From: RGIG9115 sp045128915 | Lineage (GTDB): Bacteria > Bacillota > Clostridia > UBA1381 | Reading direction: 5' to 3' | Length of the DNA stretch: 64,000 nucleotides | Assembly: GCA_045128915.1 (NCBI GenBank) | Contig: JBGVIT010000008.1 | Span: forward strand, 1 to 64,000 | Shown here: in pieces, positions 58,886 through 64,000 of the stretch | How positions within the stretch are numbered: position 1 is the first letter of the stretch | Layout: every line of letters begins with the position of its first letter | Position numbers and translations under genes: made by a program | The notes under the pieces: model-generated | The model's input: only the letters and a program-made list of their open reading frames with translations | What the model was told of the DNA's origin: nothing | Databases searched by the model: none

Positions 58886-59896
58886 TTACTGATTTTCAAT
58901 TATTACCGCATGCGCAATTCCCGGTATGCTTTCGCCCTGAAGCACCACCGTAGGATTCATCAGCGCACCCGTTGCCATAGCAATTATTCTCCGCTGTTTC
59001 TTTTCCCGCATATTTTTTAATATATGACCGCAAAGCACGCTTCCCATGCATCCGCAGCCGCTTCCGCCGCTATGAACGTCCTGCTTTTTAATATCAAAAA
59101 TCATCACGCCGCAGTCGTTATGCACAGAGCTTATATCATATCCGTCTTCGCCAAGCTTTTCAACAAGTATCTCGCTGCCGATAGTTCCAAGATCGCCTGT
59201 AAATATTCCGTCAAAATCCTTTGGTGAATATCCCGTATCGCTGAACAAAGTATTAAGGGTATCAATGGCAGCAGGAGCCATAGCACTGCCCATGTTTGAA
59301 ATGTCCGTTATCCCAAGATCTACAATCTTGCCTATGGTTGCATGAGTTATCTTAGGTCCTTTTCCCTCGCTTGACACGATACAGCAGCCTCCGCCCGTAA
59401 CGGTCCATTGTGCAGACGGAGCTCTCTGACCTCCGTACTCAAGGGGATACCTGAACTGCTTTTCTGCGGAGCAAAAATGGCTTGATGTCATGGCAGCAAC
59501 GTTTTTTGCAAATCCACCGCTTACAATCATAGCTGCAACCGATAAGCTTTCCGTCATGGTAGAGCAAGCACCGTACATTCCCAAAAACGGAATATTAAAA
59601 TCCCTGATTCCGTAATGTGTGGCAACGCATTGATTCATAAGGTCGCCTGCAAGCACAAAATCAATGTCATCAGGCTGAAGTCCTGCTTTGTTAAGTGCCA
59701 GCGCAAGTGTGTGATGCTGAATTTTACTTTCTGCAGCTTCCCATGTTTTTGTTCCGAAGGTGTCGTCCTTTAGTATTTCATCAAAAGACTCTGCAAGGGG
59801 GCCATGTCCTTCCTTGAATCCGCCTATGGACGCAGATTCTCTGATGCATGGTGGATTTTCAAATCTTACCGTTTGTTTTCCTGATTTGCAATTCAT
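58886..59896 (-). CDS. spoVAD: Stage V sporulation protein AD
   Basis: 336 aa. Thiolase-like fold that binds dipicolinic acid. Sequence KQTVRFENPPCIRESASIGGFKEGHGPLAESFDE, MYGACSTMTESLSVAAMIVSGGFAKNVAAMTSSHFCSAEKQFRYPLEYGGQR, TGGGCC and GSGCGCMGSVLCGHIL. AAAGGAGAGTTGATTT precedes ATG(59896). spoVAC, normally just upstream, is not here; the next gene upstream is an LCP protein on the other strand. Confidence 0.95.
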   Translation of the reverse strand: MNCKSGKQTVRFENPPCIRESASIGGFKEGHGPLAESFDEILKDDTFGTKTWEAAESKIQHHTLALALNKAGLQPDDIDFVLAGDLMNQCVATHYGIRDFNIPFLGMYGACSTMTESLSVAAMIVSGGFAKNVAAMTSSHFCSAEKQFRYPLEYGGQRAPSAQWTVTGGGCCIVSSEGKGPKITHATIGKIVDLGITDISNMGSAMAPAAIDTLNTLFSDTGYSPKDFDGIFTGDLGTIGSEILVEKLGEDGYDISSVHNDCGVMIFDIKKQDVHSGGSGCGCMGSVLCGHILKNMREKKQRRIIAMATGALMNPTVVLQGESIPGIAHAVIIENQ

Positions 59897-59917
59897 AAAT
59901 CAACTCTCCTTTGAGCA

Positions 59918-59946
59918 TAGTATTACCTGAGCAGAAAAATTTATGT
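59918..59946 (-). promoter_or_regulatory. Sigma G-like promoter of spoVAD
   Basis: Minus strand ACATA (59946–59942), 14-nt spacer, GGTAATACTA (59927–59918). The -10 fits the forespore consensus GGNRANANTR; the -35 has one mismatch to GYWTA and the spacer is one short. Known SpoVA operons are sigma-G dependent. Confidence 0.5.
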
Positions 59947-59990
59947 ATTTTGGAATTATGTACAAATTATTAAAACTATCAAACAGATAC

Positions 59991-60019
59991 TTGACGTATG
60001 CAAATGTTAATGGTATAAT
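59991..60019 (+). promoter_or_regulatory. Promoter of the LCP gene
   Basis: TTGACG (59991–59996), 17-bp spacer, TATAAT (60014–60019), about 78 nt before the start codon. Confidence 0.78.
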
Positions 60020-60097
60020 ACCAATATATGTCGAAAAAAAGACGCTATTTTTACGAAAAAAACACAATACGTTGTATTTATACATGGAGGAAAAACT

Positions 60098-61345
60098 GTG
60101 AAAGGTAGAATAAACATAAAACGATATTTTCAGGTGTTGGGAATATGTATGGCTGTGCTTGTAATAGGGCTTTTAGGTGCTCTTGGGTTCGGTTTCTGGG
60201 ATACGGGTGAGGACGGACTCACCGCAGAAGAAATTGCGACTGTAGAAATTACCGACGGCAAGATAAACGTTCTGCTCATGGGCGTAGATGAAGGCGGCCT
60301 CAGAACCGACTGTATTATGATAGGTTCTTACGACACAGAAGCGAAAACAGCACGTTTGTTGTCTATCCCACGTGATACCCGTATCCATATCGGCGCAAGA
60401 TACCAGAAAATAAATGCGGCTCATGCCATAAGCTCATCAGGCGGCGGCATTATGGGCGCTCAGGGAACAGTTGAAGCCGTAACAAGACTTACAGGTATTC
60501 CTATCAACTACTACGTGGAGCTTCCGTTCTCTGCAGTTGAAGAATGTATTGACCTTTTAGGGCCTGTAACCTTTGAAGTTCCCGACCTTCACGGCGACGG
60601 TGTGGGAATGGTTTATGACGATCCCGTTCAGGACCTGCACATTAATCTTAAACCGGGACTTCAGGAGCTTGACGGTGAGCAGTGTGTTCACTTGCTGAGA
60701 TACCGAAAAGGTAACCTCATAAAAGGTGTAAGAAGAACATATGCCAACGGCGATATGGAGAGAATAGGTGTTCAGCAGGAGTTTTTAAAGGCTCTCTTAG
60801 ACCAGAAGCTAAATGCAACCTTAATTCTCAAAATCCCTGCAATGTTCAAGCAGCTTTCAGGCTCAATCAAAACCAACTTCTCCGTAAAGGACGTAATAAA
60901 ATACTCAAAGCATCTTACAGGCTTTTCAGCGGATAACCTTGCTTCATTCTCTCTGCCGGGTATATCTCAGACCATTGACGGAGTTTCATATTGGGTATGT
61001 GATATAGAAGCAACAAGAGACCTGATTCAGACTGAGTTCGGCTACGATGCAGAAAATATAACGGTAGATAGAGTTTCAAAAGGCAGCTCAAAGCCAAGCA
61101 CATCAGATAAGACAACCTCCGGTGCATCTGTGCAGGCTACAAAGAAGCCGTCAGTAAAGACTTCAGCGCCTACAAATAAGCCTGCAGCTCAAAAGACAGA
61201 AGCACCCGCTTCCAATGACGAGGCAAAGAAGACTCCGGCTCCTACAAAGAAGCCTGAAGCAACATCTGCACCAACGAAGGCTCCGGCTAAGGATGACTCA
61301 TCATCAGGGGCACCCACAGCCACAAAGACTCCCACTAAGGAATGA
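60098..61345 (+). CDS. LytR-CpsA-Psr (LCP) family protein
   Basis: 415 aa. One N-terminal membrane helix (about residues 10–32), then the LCP catalytic domain (about 50–310: INVLLMGVDEGGLRTDCIMIGSYDTEAKTARLLSIPRDTRI, VELPFSAVEECIDLLGPVTFEVP, LDGEQCVHLLRYRKGN). A Pro/Thr/Lys-rich unstructured tail covers residues ~328–415. LCP enzymes attach wall teichoic acids or polysaccharides to peptidoglycan from polyprenyl carriers. Starts GTG(60098), with GGAGG at 60086–60090. The long tail may span the wall. Confidence 0.92.
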   Translation: MKGRINIKRYFQVLGICMAVLVIGLLGALGFGFWDTGEDGLTAEEIATVEITDGKINVLLMGVDEGGLRTDCIMIGSYDTEAKTARLLSIPRDTRIHIGARYQKINAAHAISSSGGGIMGAQGTVEAVTRLTGIPINYYVELPFSAVEECIDLLGPVTFEVPDLHGDGVGMVYDDPVQDLHINLKPGLQELDGEQCVHLLRYRKGNLIKGVRRTYANGDMERIGVQQEFLKALLDQKLNATLILKIPAMFKQLSGSIKTNFSVKDVIKYSKHLTGFSADNLASFSLPGISQTIDGVSYWVCDIEATRDLIQTEFGYDAENITVDRVSKGSSKPSTSDKTTSGASVQATKKPSVKTSAPTNKPAAQKTEAPASNDEAKKTPAPTKKPEATSAPTKAPAKDDSSSGAPTATKTPTKE

Positions 61346-61355
61346 GGGATGATAA

Positions 61356-63440
61356 ATGGTAAAGCTTGCCAAAACAGCGGGGTTTTGCTATGGAGTAAAG
61401 CGCGCGGTAGATGAGGTGTATGCAGCGGTAGAGTCAGGGGAAAAAATCTGTACTCTCGGAAAGCTTATTCATAATCAGCAGGTGGTTGATGACCTTGAAA
61501 GTAAAGGTGTCAAATGGTATGATAGTATAGAACAGGTTCCTGATAACACAAAGGTCATAATCCGCACTCATGGGGTGGGCAAAGCTGTTTATGAACAGTT
61601 AAAGGCCCGGAATAAGTCATATACAAATCTCACTTGTCCCTTTGTAGAAAAAATCCATAAAATAGTTTCAAAGCACTATGACGAAGGCTTTAAAATCATC
61701 ATAGTAGGCGACAAAAATCATCCTGAGGTAATAGGCATAAACGGATGGTGTAATAACGAGGCTTTAGTCCTTTATGATACCGAAACTCAGGTCCCGTCGG
61801 AATTTGTCAACAGCCCATGTTGTGTTGTTGCACAAACGACAATAAATAAAGAAAAATTTGTTCAAATCGTACAATTTATAAAAAAAACTTGCAAAGATGT
61901 GCAATTTTTTGATACAATATGCAATGCAACAACAAAACGTCAGGAGGAAGCAGCTCAGCTCGCTGCTGACAGCGACGTTATGCTTGTGGTCGGCGGAATG
62001 GAAAGCTCCAACACGGCTAAGCTTTATGAGATTTCAAAGAGCCTTTGCCCTTGTACTTTCCATATTCAGACATATGAGGATATTCCTCAGCAGATAAATA
62101 AAAATAATAAAAAGATAGGTATTACGGCGGGAGCGTCGACGCCCGGACGTATTATCGAGGAGGTAGTTAGAGCTATGGAAGAAAATCTGAAGAAAGAAGA
62201 AACTTTTGCAGAGCTGTTTGAACAGTACGGAAGCAGAACACTCAACAACGGTGACATCGTAGAAGGTGTAGTTGTAGAGGTAAGAAACAATGAGGTTATT
62301 GTTGACCTTGGCGGATTCAAGTATAACGGTCAGTTAGCACTTGACCAGATGACAGACGATCCATCTGCAAAGACTTCAGATCTGGTTAAACCCGGTGATG
62401 ATATTAAGGTATATGTTATCGGTGTAAATGACAGCGAAGGAAAGGTTGTACTTTCACGCAAAAAGATTGTACAGCAGGAAAGCTGGAACAAAGTTAAGGA
62501 AGCATATGAAAATGGAGAAGTATTGGACGGCAAAATCATTAAGGCTGTTAAAGGCGGAGTGATTGCACACGCTCTTGATACACAGGTATTTATCCCTGCA
62601 AGACAAGCTTCCGAAAGATTCGTACAGGATCTCCAGACTCTCGTAGGCACACAGGTTCAGCTGAAGCTTACAGAGGTTGATGATAGAAGAAAGCGCGTTG
62701 TAGGTTCAGTAAGAGTTCTTCTGGACGCTGCAAGAAAAGAAAAGGAAGATGCTTTCTGGGCAGATGTTGAAGTTGGCAAGACATATCAGGGCACAGTTAA
62801 GTCACTTACAAGCTTCGGTGCGTTTGTTGACCTCGGCGGTGTTGACGGTCTTGTTCACATCAGCGAGCTTTCATGGAGCAGAATCAAGCATCCGTCAGAG
62901 GTTGTAGCCGTTGGCGATGTTGTTGAAGTATATATCAAGGACCTTAAGGCAGAATCAAAGAAGATTTCTCTTGGTTATAAAAAGACAGAGGACGATCCCT
63001 GGGCTATTGCTAAGAGCAAGTACTCAATCGGCGATATCGTATCAGTTAAGATTGTAAGAATGCTTTCATTCGGTGCTTTCGCAGAGCTTATGCCTACAGT
63101 TGACGGTCTTATCCACGTATCACAGATAGCTGAAAAGAGAATTGAAAAGCCTGAAGATGTTCTTTCAATCGGTCAGGTAGTAGATGCTCAGATTACAGAC
63201 ATTAATTGGGAAACAAAGAAAATCAGCCTCAGCATAAGAGCGCTTCTCGAAGCTCTCAGACCTGTTGAAGAAGCAGTTCCCATGCCTGAAGAAGAAGCAG
63301 CAGAAGGCGAAGTTCTCGCATACTCAACAGAAGCAACAGACGAAGAAAAGGCTGCAGCAGTAGCTGAATTCGTTGAAGAAGAAGTTGAAGTTGCAGAAGA
63401 AGCTCCCGTTGAGGAAGCACCCGCAGAAGATGCTGAATAA
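61356..63440 (+). CDS. ispH-rpsA: IspH–ribosomal protein S1 fusion
   Basis: 694 aa. Residues 1–280 are 4-hydroxy-3-methylbut-2-enyl diphosphate reductase, the last step of the MEP isoprenoid pathway, with the three iron-sulfur Cys C11, C94 and C189 intact and the motifs THG and TTIN. From about residue 299 there are four S1 RNA-binding repeats (approximately 299–367, 385–450, 470–540, 555–630), then an acidic Ala/Glu-rich tail. Such fusions are characteristic of Clostridia. The S1 part may bind mRNA or ribosomes; whether the enzyme acts in that context is unknown. ATG(61356) after AATGAGGGATGATAA. Confidence 0.95.
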   Translation: MVKLAKTAGFCYGVKRAVDEVYAAVESGEKICTLGKLIHNQQVVDDLESKGVKWYDSIEQVPDNTKVIIRTHGVGKAVYEQLKARNKSYTNLTCPFVEKIHKIVSKHYDEGFKIIIVGDKNHPEVIGINGWCNNEALVLYDTETQVPSEFVNSPCCVVAQTTINKEKFVQIVQFIKKTCKDVQFFDTICNATTKRQEEAAQLAADSDVMLVVGGMESSNTAKLYEISKSLCPCTFHIQTYEDIPQQINKNNKKIGITAGASTPGRIIEEVVRAMEENLKKEETFAELFEQYGSRTLNNGDIVEGVVVEVRNNEVIVDLGGFKYNGQLALDQMTDDPSAKTSDLVKPGDDIKVYVIGVNDSEGKVVLSRKKIVQQESWNKVKEAYENGEVLDGKIIKAVKGGVIAHALDTQVFIPARQASERFVQDLQTLVGTQVQLKLTEVDDRRKRVVGSVRVLLDAARKEKEDAFWADVEVGKTYQGTVKSLTSFGAFVDLGGVDGLVHISELSWSRIKHPSEVVAVGDVVEVYIKDLKAESKKISLGYKKTEDDPWAIAKSKYSIGDIVSVKIVRMLSFGAFAELMPTVDGLIHVSQIAEKRIEKPEDVLSIGQVVDAQITDINWETKKISLSIRALLEALRPVEEAVPMPEEEAAEGEVLAYSTEATDEEKAAAVAEFVEEEVEVAEEAPVEEAPAEDAE

Positions 63441-63457
63441 TAACTAAACATACAAAA

Positions 63458-63487
63458 ACCTCTCAAGATGCTTTGAGAGGTTTTTTT
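63458..63487 (+). terminator. Terminator after ispH-rpsA
   Basis: ACCTCTCAA–GATGC–TTTGAGAGGT with A5 before and T7 after: a strong intrinsic terminator. Confidence 0.92.
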
Positions 63488-63551
63488 GTGCCGTGTGGGT
63501 TGACACGGTCTTGTTATAATGATAAACTGACTCATATAGGAGGTTGTTATT

Positions 63552-64000
63552 ATGAAATATACAGCAGAATATACCAGAGAAATATCCTTTCCCATAGGTG
63601 GAATCGGAACAGGAAGTATAGGCCTTGCAGGCAATGGCGACTTGATGGATTGGGAGATTTTCAATCGCCCTTCAAAAGGAAGCCTCAACGGCAATACCCA
63701 TTTTGCAATCAAAGCTATAAAAGACAATAAACCCATTACATATATTTTAAACGGCGATATTCAAAAGGACTATATAGGTCAGTACCAGAAAAGCCGTTTT
63801 TCAGGCTATGGTTTCGGACCTAATCAACAGCGTATGCTTGGCTTTACTCATTTTAAAAATGTGGAGTTTGACGGCGAGTTCCCATTTGCAAACCTCACCT
63901 ATACAGACGAGGCTTTTCCGGGCGTTGTAAAGCAGACCGCATTTAACCCATTTATACCCGGTGACTCTGAAAACTCAAGTATTCCTGCAGCTTTTTTTGA
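63552..64000 (+). CDS. GH116-like glycosidase, N-terminal part (cut by window edge)
   Basis: First 149 codons of an open frame starting MKYTAEYTREISFPIGGIGTG, which continues past the window. FPIGGIGTGSIGLAGNGDLMDWEIFNRP is typical of the N-terminal beta-sandwich of GH116 (beta-glucocerebrosidase 2-like) enzymes, known to act on beta-glucosides, xylosides or N-acetylglucosaminides. No signal peptide, so cytoplasmic. ATAGGAGGTTGTTATT precedes ATG(63552). A TTGACA (63500–63505) and TATAAT (63515–63520) lie upstream, but their spacing is too short to form one promoter. Confidence 0.75.
   Translation, partial: MKYTAEYTREISFPIGGIGTGSIGLAGNGDLMDWEIFNRPSKGSLNGNTHFAIKAIKDNKPITYILNGDIQKDYIGQYQKSRFSGYGFGPNQQRMLGFTHFKNVEFDGEFPFANLTYTDEAFPGVVKQTAFNPFIPGDSENSSIPAAFF

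Noticed and set aside
63500..63520. TTGACA and TATAAT upstream of the GH116-like gene as a promoter
   Set aside because: Only 9 bp separate the hexamers, too short for sigma-A; the true promoter is unresolved.

Overview
The window reads as a chromosomal segment of a low-to-moderate GC, endospore-forming member of the Clostridia (Firmicutes/Bacillota), probably a gut-type anaerobe. Evidence: sporulation and germination genes (spoIIE, gpr, spoVAD, spoVAE), an IspH–ribosomal protein S1 fusion as found in many Clostridia, consensus sigma-A promoters with 17-bp spacers, strong AGGAGG ribosome binding sites, and many glycan-use genes (GH3, GH116-like, PIG-L deacetylase, NagB-like, AraC regulators). 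No rRNA, tRNA, CRISPR array, prophage or intact insertion sequence was recognised.

Layout. 1–2.3 kb: AT-rich accessory stretch with three unrecognised genes and a possible 19-residue Cys-rich peptide. 2.4–3.9 kb: phenylacetate-CoA-ligase-like gene behind a structured, terminator-bearing leader that I could not assign to a known riboswitch. 3.9–8.75 kb (minus): argC-argB-proS-HIT-eutS-eutP, an arginine/translation operon ending in an isolated microcompartment shell gene and its GTPase partner. 8.8–14.5 kb (minus): pnp, rpsO, rpmE, Xer-type recombinase, phosphoesterase and EamA transporter. 14.5–17.7 kb (plus): preQ1-I riboswitch with queT, then rpmG-secE-nusG-rplK-rplA carrying two copies of a GTGGGAG–hairpin–ACCACA element. 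17.7–23.9 kb: two gene fragments, a divergent deoR/transaldolase pair, a predicted glycan-active enzyme with a transporter and a divergent AraC regulator, and bioY. 24–32.4 kb (plus): topA, trmFO, then rpsB-tsf-pyrH-frr-uppS-cdsA. 32.6–37.2 kb: amino-sugar cluster (GH3, NagB-like, PIG-L) with a divergent AraC regulator. 37.3–41.1 kb (minus): pgk-tpiA-gpmI. 41.4–46.1 kb (plus): amino-acid ABC transporter, a TrpR/YerC-family regulator and a GT-C-like membrane protein. 46.1–54.9 kb (minus): spoIIE, a heterodimeric ABC exporter, a sodium symporter and two paralogous membrane proteins. 55–64 kb: gpr, an M16 peptidase pair, spoVAD-spoVAE, an LCP protein, ispH-rpsA and the start of a GH116-like gene.

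How it fits together. Much of the window is core translation, cell-envelope and glycolysis. The regulatory DNA is informative: several promoters carry palindromes or structured leaders. The clearest local circuit is a TrpR-family repressor encoded in an amino-acid transporter operon whose promoter has a perfect palindrome between -35 and -10. Sporulation control is also readable: spoIIE has the 21-bp spacer typical of Spo0A-activated promoters, and gpr and spoVAD have sigma F/G-like -10 elements. The best candidates for undescribed biology are the paaK leader RNA, the TrpR-like circuit, the orphan eutS-eutP pair, a family of short intergenic repeats, and the unrecognised genes at the left edge.
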